A stretch of 64,000 bases of DNA from Mycolicibacter acidiphilus (GTDB taxonomy: Bacteria > Actinomycetota > Actinomycetes > Mycobacteriales > Mycobacteriaceae). The position numbers and the translations under genes are program-made. Positions 57,291 to 64,000 of this stretch are shown here, in pieces. Position 1 is the first letter of the stretch. Each line of letters opens with the position of its first letter. The notes beneath the pieces were generated by a model, which was not told the origin of the DNA, did no database searches, and worked only from the letters and a program-made list of their open reading frames with translations. The stretch is from assembly GCF_018455725.1 (NCBI RefSeq), contig NZ_JAHCLR010000013.1:61445-125444 (forward strand). Direction: 5' to 3'.

Positions 57291-59345
57291 ATGCCCGATC
57301 CTCGGCAGCACAGCGGTGAGCACGGCGATCCACGGATGGCCGCGCTCATCGCCTGGCGTCAGCGGCTGGTCGACTCAGGGGCGGTGTCGCCGGGGAGTTT
57401 CAAAGAGGCCCACCTGCGGATGATTCTGCGATCCGGCAGCACCCAGCTCGACCAGCTCCGGGCGATGCTGCCCGGTTCGGTCGCCGCGCACGCCGAGGAG
57501 TTGGCCGCCCTGCTGGCGCAGACGCCTGCGCCGGCACCGGATCCGGACGGCGCCGCGGGGCGTCATCATCGCGCGACGCCATCGGCAACCGAGCCCGGGC
57601 CCGCCGTCGACGAGCCGGCCGGCGAACGTCCGGCTGCGGCCGCCTCGCCGGATGCCCCGCTGTCGGTGAACGACTTCGCGCCCTTCACCTTCGGGCAGCC
57701 GAGCGGTCATGTCGAGGCCATCGCCGTCGGCGCCCCGACCGACTCCGGTCGCCGGCTGACCTGGCCGGCCGTCGATGGAAGCGGCGAATCGGTGGTGATC
57801 TACCGGTTGGTCGCCGCCGACGACAGCGCCCCCTACGCCCCGGATCGGGCACGGCTGGTGGCTGCGACCACCGGAACCGAGACCGTGGACGATGCGCCGC
57901 TGCAGGCGTCGATCCGCTACTACCAGGTGTGGGCCAACGTGGGCGCATCACGCGCCGAAGCCCTTGCGGCGCAGCCGTTCAAGCATGCCGAAGGCGTGGT
58001 GGTCGGCCCGGTGCGCGACTGCGTCGTCCGGGAGGACAATGGCCGGGTCGCCGGCCGGTGGAGCGCCCCCGCCGGGGTGAGCACGGTCTTCGTGTTCCGG
58101 ATCCCGGCCTCCGACGGCGGCCGGGAACGGCCCGAGCACCGGATTCTGGCCGGCCAGGACAACATCGCGGGATTCGTCGACGTCGACACCGAACCGGGGC
58201 AGAGCTACATCTACCGAGTCCGGGCTGCGGCCGCGGTGGAGGGCGTGCTCCGGTTGTCGGACCCGGTCGACACCGTCATCGACACCGCAGCAGTGCTCAC
58301 ACCCGTCACCGACCTGCAGGTCGCCGCCGAACAGGGTGATGCCGACGTCTTCGCGTTGGAGTGGACGCCCCCGGCTGCGGGCGAGGTGGTGATCTTCCGG
58401 AGTCAGAACGGGCCCAGTGTCGGTGCCGACGCCGGGGAGTTGCCCGAGGCGGCGCTGGAGCAGATCGGTCTCACCGCGGAGATGCGGCTCAACCAACTCG
58501 TCATCGGTCGCCGCGGTGAGAACGGGGAGGTCGTCTCGGTGATGACCGGCGTGTCCTGGCCGCCGGGCTGGAGCCGCGCCTATTTCACGCCGGTGACGGT
58601 CATGGCGGGCCGGGTGCTGTTGGGCCGCACGTTCTCCACCGTGCGGACCGGCGCGATCCGGGATGTCGATCTCGCCGAGTACTGCAACAAGCAGGTGCTG
58701 ACGTTCGACTGGCCCGAGGGTGCCGCAGCGGTCGTCGTCTATCTCGCACCGAAGGGCTACGACCCGCAAAACGGTTTGACCGGAACGTCTTTCGAGATCA
58801 GCTCCGAGGAATACGACAAATACGGAGGACTTCAACTCCCCAACGGCAAACTGCCCCTCACCGGATGCTCGCTGCACCTAGTTCCGGTGGCGTTCTCGGC
58901 GGGCCGGCGCGTCACCGGAGCCGTGCGCAGCATCGAATACAGCGGTCTGCTGCGATTGCAGTACGTGGTGCAGGTCGAGCGCGATCCCACCGGAGCGCCG
59001 TCGCACGCCAAGGTGTTCCTGCGGTCCCAGATCGAGATGCCGGGTTCGCCGGCGTTCGTTCTGGTCAACAATCCGGAACGGATTCCGTTGACGCCCAGCG
59101 ACGGTGAGGCCATCGATGCCGCACCGGTGGACGCGGCCGGGCAGTTGACGGCCAAACCGTCCAAGGAACTGCGATGGTCCGCGCTGACCACCACCGGCAC
59201 CGACGAGGCGTGGGCGGCCGACCTTCGCGGGCGGCGCGGCTGGATCCGGTTGTTCGTGAACACCCCATCGGCGCAACGGCTTGCGTCGATCGCACTGCTG
59301 GACCCGCCGGTTCAGGCGCTTCGTCTCACCGGGGGGCAGATGTGA
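57291..59345 (+). CDS. Fibronectin type III-like repeat protein
   Basis: A 684-aa protein without signal peptide or membrane segment. Residues about 10-75 are helical (GSFKEAHLRMILRSGSTQLD). A Pro/Ala linker follows, and from about 140 there are three or four fn3-like beta-sandwich repeats: RLTWPAVDGSGESVVIYRLV, then SIRYYQVWANVG; VAGRWSAPAGVSTVFVFRIP, then QSYIYRVRAAAAVEG; FALEWTPPAAGEVVIFRSQ. Cytoplasmic fn3 proteins are unusual. ATG 57291 is 2 bp after the previous stop, and the stop overlaps the next GTG. Confidence 0.68.
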   Translation: MPDPRQHSGEHGDPRMAALIAWRQRLVDSGAVSPGSFKEAHLRMILRSGSTQLDQLRAMLPGSVAAHAEELAALLAQTPAPAPDPDGAAGRHHRATPSATEPGPAVDEPAGERPAAAASPDAPLSVNDFAPFTFGQPSGHVEAIAVGAPTDSGRRLTWPAVDGSGESVVIYRLVAADDSAPYAPDRARLVAATTGTETVDDAPLQASIRYYQVWANVGASRAEALAAQPFKHAEGVVVGPVRDCVVREDNGRVAGRWSAPAGVSTVFVFRIPASDGGRERPEHRILAGQDNIAGFVDVDTEPGQSYIYRVRAAAAVEGVLRLSDPVDTVIDTAAVLTPVTDLQVAAEQGDADVFALEWTPPAAGEVVIFRSQNGPSVGADAGELPEAALEQIGLTAEMRLNQLVIGRRGENGEVVSVMTGVSWPPGWSRAYFTPVTVMAGRVLLGRTFSTVRTGAIRDVDLAEYCNKQVLTFDWPEGAAAVVVYLAPKGYDPQNGLTGTSFEISSEEYDKYGGLQLPNGKLPLTGCSLHLVPVAFSAGRRVTGAVRSIEYSGLLRLQYVVQVERDPTGAPSHAKVFLRSQIEMPGSPAFVLVNNPERIPLTPSDGEAIDAAPVDAAGQLTAKPSKELRWSALTTTGTDEAWAADLRGRRGWIRLFVNTPSAQRLASIALLDPPVQALRLTGGQM

Positions 59346-61846
59346 GTACCCGTTACGGCCAGCTGTCCTACACCTCGTTCGATGGTGCGGGAACCGCCGG
59401 CGGATGGCAGATCAAGCAGTCCGTCGGCGACCTGTCGGAGGCCGAGACCGAACTGCTGGTGTCAGGGGTGCGCACCGTGTTCCGGCCCGCCGAACCGCTG
59501 CCGGAATACCCGAGCGGTGAGCAGTTGGACGCCGCCCCGCGACGGCTCGCCTACGGCCGCAGCCCGGACGGCGCCGGCGCCTACTGGCACTCGGTTGCCG
59601 CGGGGGCTGACAGCACCGGGCGGCCGGGCAACGTGTTCGCCCACACGGTGCTGGACCGGACCCCCGATGCCGGACCGGTGCTGCGGCCGATCGAGCTGTG
59701 GCGCTCACCGGAATGGCTGCGCCCCTACGGCGCAGCCGCCGTCGCCGCGGCGACCCTGCCGGTGGGTCCGCCCGCTGTCGGCCGGTGCGTCACCAAGGAC
59801 AGCGTCGTCGCCTTCGCTCTGGACACCGTCACCTGGCGGCTTCCGACGCTGCTGGGACTCCTCGATGCGGTGGCCGCGGCACTGGACGGCGGGGCGCCGG
59901 TGGTGCTGGGAGCGGAATCGGCGGACTCGGCAGCCCAGTGGATCGGGTTGGTCAGTTTTCTGATGTCGGCGGGAACGGCTGCGGCACTGAGCTTCAGCAC
60001 GTTCGACCGTGCCGACCAGCTGCCCGCGGCGCTGCATTCCGGGCAGCACCTGACGGCTGTCCCGCTCATCGATGCGGAAGCCCTGCCCGCGGGCACGGTC
60101 TTCATCGACGAGACCGCGCTGCTGTCGCTGGGGGAGTTGGGGGGACAACCGCACTGCACCTCGACCGGCCAGCAGATCGAGGTCACGACCTGGTCGGTGC
60201 TCGCGCAGGAGGTGCTGCTGGATCAGGACGAGGCCCGCGAGATCCTCGACAGCATCGACCGATTCGCCGCTGCGACCCCGGATCGGGGACTGCACCCGGC
60301 CTGGCCGCTGGCCATGGCGGTCGCGTCGAACGGTGCGTTCGCCGATGCGCACCCCGAAGCCCGCCAGGTGATCACCGCGCACAGCCCCGCCGGTGTGACA
60401 GTCGATTCGGCTGCCGCACAGGTGATCCGGGAAACCCTGGCCGAGCTGGTCGGGGACACCACCGCGGACGCGTGGAAAGCGGTGGAGCAGAACCTGACCG
60501 GATATGCCGCGGACTACGCGACCCGGACCTACCTGTGCCGCGCGGTCGCCGACGACGGGTGGCTGGGGCAGCCCGGCCCGGTCCCGATGGGCGGCCGCAG
60601 CTACCGCGGGCGACCGGTGCCGGAGGACGTGTCGGCGGCACTCGGGCCGGCGTTGGAGCGCGCCCGGACCGACGGTGACGGCCCGCTGATCACATTGGCC
60701 GATCTGCTCGTTCGCGCCGGAATCGAGGACGGCAGGGTCGGGGCGGTCCTCGACGGGTTCGCCCACCGATTGGCTGATCCGCAGGCCGGCCCTACGCTGA
60801 TCGAGACGCTCGGGGACCGCGTCGGTCCACAGGCCCGGATCGCCGCCGCCGCACCGACGGTGCGGGCGGCGCTGCAGAACGACGGGACGACGACGCTGAG
60901 CACCCCGGTCGTGGACTGGCTCACCGGCGGACTGACCATGCCGACCCCGGACGAGTTGCAGTCGGCGGAGCGCTTCGATGAGATCTGGATGCGGGCGGCG
61001 GTGTGCGGGCTGCGGGCCGACCGACACGGTTCGACAGGCGAGGCGGATCGTTTCGCACGGCTGTGGTGGCTGGCGGCCTGCAATTCACCGCGCCGGGCGG
61101 AGATCGCGGCCGGACGGGTATGGGCTCCCGAACAACTGCTGGCGATCGGCGTCGCGGGCTGCGACTCGGCGATGCTGCTGTCGACGCTGCTCGGGACGGT
61201 GGACGGCGACCCGTTGCTGCGACTGTGCGACGCGGTGCTGACCGCCAACGCCGACGACTACACCGTCTCCTGCGCCATGCTGCGCCGGTTCGACGCGGCG
61301 GCCTGGGTGCAGCGCGACTACATCGACGTCTACCTGCGTGCCTACCTCCCACTGTGGGACAGCGTGCTCGCGCAGATCCCCGCCGACCAGGTGCACCGGG
61401 ATTTCGCGGTACGACTGGTGACGGTGGCGGCGGTGGCCGGTGCGCTGGGTCTGCCCAGACCGCACAGCGCCGAGGTGCTGGCCGCCGACGAGGCGGTGGC
61501 CGGGGTGGTGGCGCAGGAGATCATGGCGCTGGTCGAGCACCGTGTCATCTCAGCGGTCGCGGTCGTGGCGGCGAGTCTGGTGCCGGCGGCCTCCGGCGAA
61601 GCCGGCACGGACGGGAGCCCGCGCGGGATCGACGCGGTGCTGGCTGCAGCGGGTGAGGTGTCGATCGCCGTCGGGCACGTCACCGAGAACGACGAGGAAA
61701 CGGTGGCCGAGATGCTGGCCAAGACGATCGGAGACGGCACCGAGGGTTCCGCCTCGCGCCGTTACCGCAAGCTGGTTCACAACCTGTTCGCGCGCCGCGG
61801 TGACGTTCGACCGCCGGCGTCGTCCTGGATGCACGGGAGTCACTGA
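59342..61846 (+). CDS. GAP1-like protein (GTPase-associated protein 1)
   Basis: An 834-aa cytoplasmic protein. The first 150 residues (RYGQLSYTSFDGAGTAGGWQ, then GNVFAHTVLDRTPDAGPVLR) match my memory of the GAP1-N2 domain, and the region behind it of GAP1-M. These domains are known from predicted conflict systems built around TRAFAC GTPases, consistent with the GTPase gene two loci downstream. GTG 59342 overlaps the previous stop (GTGA). The remainder is largely helical with no recognisable catalytic motif. It may supply the adaptor or inhibitor of the GTPase. Confidence 0.68.
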   Translation: MSTRYGQLSYTSFDGAGTAGGWQIKQSVGDLSEAETELLVSGVRTVFRPAEPLPEYPSGEQLDAAPRRLAYGRSPDGAGAYWHSVAAGADSTGRPGNVFAHTVLDRTPDAGPVLRPIELWRSPEWLRPYGAAAVAAATLPVGPPAVGRCVTKDSVVAFALDTVTWRLPTLLGLLDAVAAALDGGAPVVLGAESADSAAQWIGLVSFLMSAGTAAALSFSTFDRADQLPAALHSGQHLTAVPLIDAEALPAGTVFIDETALLSLGELGGQPHCTSTGQQIEVTTWSVLAQEVLLDQDEAREILDSIDRFAAATPDRGLHPAWPLAMAVASNGAFADAHPEARQVITAHSPAGVTVDSAAAQVIRETLAELVGDTTADAWKAVEQNLTGYAADYATRTYLCRAVADDGWLGQPGPVPMGGRSYRGRPVPEDVSAALGPALERARTDGDGPLITLADLLVRAGIEDGRVGAVLDGFAHRLADPQAGPTLIETLGDRVGPQARIAAAAPTVRAALQNDGTTTLSTPVVDWLTGGLTMPTPDELQSAERFDEIWMRAAVCGLRADRHGSTGEADRFARLWWLAACNSPRRAEIAAGRVWAPEQLLAIGVAGCDSAMLLSTLLGTVDGDPLLRLCDAVLTANADDYTVSCAMLRRFDAAAWVQRDYIDVYLRAYLPLWDSVLAQIPADQVHRDFAVRLVTVAAVAGALGLPRPHSAEVLAADEAVAGVVAQEIMALVEHRVISAVAVVAASLVPAASGEAGTDGSPRGIDAVLAAAGEVSIAVGHVTENDEETVAEMLAKTIGDGTEGSASRRYRKLVHNLFARRGDVRPPASSWMHGSH

Positions 61847-62778
61847 TGCCGATTTACGTGGTCAACGGCCGCAACCAACACGTCACCATCCCGGCGGGGC
61901 CGCTATCGGTGTCGATCACCGGTTCGGTGAACGCCGCCACCCTCGAACTGGACACCGCGACGCCGCAGCAGGTGGTGCGGACATCCGCGCACCAGGCGGT
62001 GCTGCCCGAACTGACCGGGCCGGTCACCATCGCAGTGCGGCCGGTCGGCTCGTCATGGTTCCCGGCCGGCACCGTCGTGCATCTCGCGATCACCCGTGAC
62101 GTCCCGGACGACCCGGACCCGTTCCAGGTACTGCTCGACCCCGTCGACATCGGTGGGGAGGCCGCCGTCGGCTTCGCCGAGCTGAGCCCGAACGGTCGTC
62201 AGATCGACGTCGCGGTCAACATCGTCGCCGACGTCCAGTTGAGTCCGCTGGCCGCTGCCGCCAGGACGTCGGCGCGCCGCATCATCGGCCGGGGTGGTGC
62301 GCAGACCGTGGGAGATCTCGTCGTGGCGCTCGACACGTCGGCGTCGATGCGGCCGTGGTTCGAAAACGGCAGCGCGGCAGCGGCGACCGACGTCGTCGTC
62401 GGCGTGGCCGACGCGCTCGGAATTCGGCAGGTCAGTGCGGTTCTCGTCGGCGGTGACGTCACGCCCGTCGGCGCCGATGCGGCGCAACCGGTTCCGGCCG
62501 GTGGTCTGGCGGAGGCGGTACGCGCAGCGCAGCCGCGGTGGTCGGCAGGTGCGCGATGGTCTCGACTGGCGCCCGGCACCCGGGCCGTGGTGTGCTCGGA
62601 TTTCCCGACGAGCGGTGTCCGGCAACGCTTTCCGGTGATCGCGCTGTCCCACGACACCGACTACCCCGGAACCCGGCTGCCCGGCCCGCGTCCGGGGCAG
62701 GATGCGACCGCTGAGTTGCTGGCGCACCCGCAGGTTCTCGACAAAGTCGCCGCCGGTCTGGTTCAGGCTTTGACATGA
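61846..62778 (+). CDS. Cytoplasmic vWA-like protein
   Basis: A 310-aa protein with two parts. Residues 1-140 are beta-rich. From about 155 the protein reads as a vWA domain with the MIDAS motif D163-T-S165-A-S167 (VVALDTSASMRPW); no transmembrane helix is present. This is the second vWA protein of the operon, the other being extracytoplasmic. ATG 61846 overlaps the GAP1-like stop and its stop overlaps the GTPase ATG, so the three are co-translated. It probably binds a metal-dependent protein ligand such as the GTPase or the GAP1-like protein. Confidence 0.68.
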   Translation: MPIYVVNGRNQHVTIPAGPLSVSITGSVNAATLELDTATPQQVVRTSAHQAVLPELTGPVTIAVRPVGSSWFPAGTVVHLAITRDVPDDPDPFQVLLDPVDIGGEAAVGFAELSPNGRQIDVAVNIVADVQLSPLAAAARTSARRIIGRGGAQTVGDLVVALDTSASMRPWFENGSAAAATDVVVGVADALGIRQVSAVLVGGDVTPVGADAAQPVPAGGLAEAVRAAQPRWSAGARWSRLAPGTRAVVCSDFPTSGVRQRFPVIALSHDTDYPGTRLPGPRPGQDATAELLAHPQVLDKVAAGLVQALT

Positions 62779-63935
62779 CACTGACGAAATGTCCGCGGTG
62801 CTTTTCGATCCTGAACCCCGATCAGCACCTGTGGGCGGCCGCACCCAACAGCGGTGCGCCGCGGTACTTCGACGAGGTCGGTTCGGCATTCCTCGGTGCC
62901 AAAACCGACATCGGGGCGCTGTTCCGGTGGGACCGCCCACCCGGCTACAACGGTCAGCCGCCGCCGCATGCGGCCAGCCAGGCACTGCGCACCGCGGTTG
63001 TCGAGGTCTGCCCGGTCTGCCACTACACGCTGCCCGACGGCTGGCGCGACGGGCAGGCCTACTGCATCGCGATGGCAGGCGCCCGGGCCACCGGGAAAAG
63101 CCTGTACGTCGCGGTGCTGGTGAAACAACTCCAGTTGCTGTGCGAACGACTCGGGTACTCGATGGAACCCGCCAACCGTTCAACGGCCGAGTCCTACACC
63201 ACCAACTACGAAACACCGCTGTTCGCCGAGCGCGGCCTGATCCCGCCGACGCCGACCGTGCTGACCCAGACCTCGACTCAGCGGGAACCGCTGATCTTCA
63301 GCCTCGGGGTCTGGCACGGACTGCCGCGCTACCTGGTGCTGCGGGACGTAGCGGGTGAGGACATGGAGTCCGGTGATCTCGCTGGACCGCCCTTCCGGTT
63401 CTTCGCCAACGCCGACGCGGTGTTCTTCATGTTCGACCCGCTGCGGGTGCAGTCCATCCGGGACCAGTTGCAGGACATCCTGCCCCCGCAGATGGTCGGT
63501 GGCGGGGACCCCCGCCAGGTCCTCAGCAACGTGTTGCGGGCCATCGGCCCGGGCCGGCCGCGCGTCGCCGTCATTCTGTCGAAATTCGATGCGCTGCGGA
63601 CACTTCGACACGTCGAGGGCTCGGAGTGGAGCATGATGATGTCGAACGCCGGGGCCGCCTACCTGCGGGACACCTCCGACTCGCAGCGCTACGACGACGT
63701 CGACGGGCAGTTGCTGCACGAAGAGGTCCGCAGCCTGCTGATCCGGCTCAACGCCGGGTCCATGGTGGCGGCGGTGGAGAACCCTTCGGCGGTACCACCG
63801 TTGGCGCATCGATTCTTCGTCGTCTCAGCATTGGGGCAGCCGCCGACCGGACAGCGACTGCACATGCGGGGCATCGCACCGTTCCGATGCTCCGACCCGG
63901 TCCGCTGGGTCACGTCCAGCTTCGGTGTGCTGTGA
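62775..63935 (+). CDS. Zinc-ribbon TRAFAC-type GTPase (DO-GTPase2-like)
   Basis: A 386-aa GTPase. A split zinc ribbon is formed by C6-x2-C9 (CPRC) and C79-x2-C82 (CPVC). The P-loop is GARATGKS at residues 102-109, the switch-II/Walker B motif DVAGED starts at D191, and the base-recognition motif SKFD (S269-D272) replaces NKxD. This matches the double-GTPase-2 (DO-GTPase2) families associated with GAP1 proteins. The ATG overlaps the previous stop (ATGA). GTP hydrolysis would control assembly or activation of the partners encoded upstream. Confidence 0.78.
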   Translation: MTLTKCPRCFSILNPDQHLWAAAPNSGAPRYFDEVGSAFLGAKTDIGALFRWDRPPGYNGQPPPHAASQALRTAVVEVCPVCHYTLPDGWRDGQAYCIAMAGARATGKSLYVAVLVKQLQLLCERLGYSMEPANRSTAESYTTNYETPLFAERGLIPPTPTVLTQTSTQREPLIFSLGVWHGLPRYLVLRDVAGEDMESGDLAGPPFRFFANADAVFFMFDPLRVQSIRDQLQDILPPQMVGGGDPRQVLSNVLRAIGPGRPRVAVILSKFDALRTLRHVEGSEWSMMMSNAGAAYLRDTSDSQRYDDVDGQLLHEEVRSLLIRLNAGSMVAAVENPSAVPPLAHRFFVVSALGQPPTGQRLHMRGIAPFRCSDPVRWVTSSFGVL

Positions 63936-63957
63936 CCGGGGGCGCGGGGGAGCTGTC

Positions 63958-64000
63958 GTGACAAGTCCGCAGAATCCGTTCGGCGGCAACCCGTTCGAGG
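63958..64000 (+). CDS. Partial gene, protein with N-terminal NPF motifs
   Basis: The gene runs off the window. GTG 63958 has a GGGGGAG ribosome-binding site 5 nt upstream, and the first residues read MTSPQNPFGGNPFE, continuing the operon 22 bp after the GTPase stop. The QNPFGGNPFE start closely resembles the DPFGGDPFGG start of the operon's first gene. Nothing more can be said about the product. Confidence 0.65.
   Translation, partial: MTSPQNPFGGNPFE

Noticed and set aside
46034-64000. Type VII (ESX) secretion cluster
   Set aside because: Operon length, membrane proteins and proline-rich tails recall ESX loci, but there is no WXG100 pair, no FtsK/SpoIIIE-type EccC ATPase and no mycosin protease.

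Overview
The window is very GC-rich, gene-dense DNA from an actinobacterium. Several features point to a Mycobacterium or Mycolicibacterium: a secreted PE-PPE-domain serine hydrolase, a predicted F420-dependent luciferase-like oxidoreductase, a 13E12-type DUF222/HNH protein, a complete nuoA-N operon behind a single-domain receiver gene (the Rv3143-nuoA arrangement of M. tuberculosis, from memory), and several starts placed 6-8 bases after a TANNNT -10 hexamer, the pattern of mycobacterial leaderless mRNAs. I see no rRNA, tRNA, CRISPR array, insertion sequence or integrase.

Region 1 (1-5.4 kb) holds small metabolic genes: a NUDIX hydrolase, a GNAT-peroxiredoxin fusion, a PhzF-like protein with an overlapping unknown partner, a LysR regulator divergent from a DapA-family aldolase, and an OsmC-family protein. 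Region 2 (5.4-12.1 kb) is a complete four-gene Wadjet/MksBEFG (jetABCD) SMC-type anti-plasmid system with translationally overlapping genes. Region 3 (12.1-24.4 kb) is an accessory metabolic stretch: PE-PPE hydrolase, quinone oxidoreductase, alpha/beta hydrolase, LLM oxidoreductase, an unknown protein with a phosphotransferase, two TetR regulators, a PIG-L deacetylase, a Gfo/Idh/MocA oxidoreductase, a PlsC-like acyltransferase and a DUF222/HNH protein. Many of its genes converge with 4-13 bp tail overlaps.

Region 4 (24.4-40.8 kb, minus strand) is the 14-gene nuoA-N operon for proton-pumping NADH:menaquinone oxidoreductase, preceded by a degenerate receiver-domain gene. Region 5 (40.8-45.5 kb, minus strand) is a tight operon for acyl-CoA catabolism: CoA-transferase, HMG-CoA-lyase-like enzyme, acyl-CoA dehydrogenase, phosphotransferase and a DUF6285-like protein. 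A gap of about 590 bp follows, carrying a 21-bp-arm inverted repeat.

Region 6 (46.0 kb to the end, plus strand) is the most unusual part. It is a long, tightly packed operon that runs off the window. It encodes two DUF4190-like membrane proteins, a small membrane protein, a secreted/membrane-anchored vWA protein, a 1182-aa tubulin-like protein, an 886-aa two-TM protein, a protein with fibronectin-III-like repeats, a GAP1 (GTPase-associated protein 1)-like protein, a cytoplasmic vWA-like protein, and a zinc-ribbon plus TRAFAC-type GTPase. Five members, including the truncated last gene, share a short [D/N/S]PF[G/D/E] motif in disordered ends. I read this as a membrane-associated GTPase/tubulin/vWA assembly, possibly a conflict or signalling system. 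Its function is not established.
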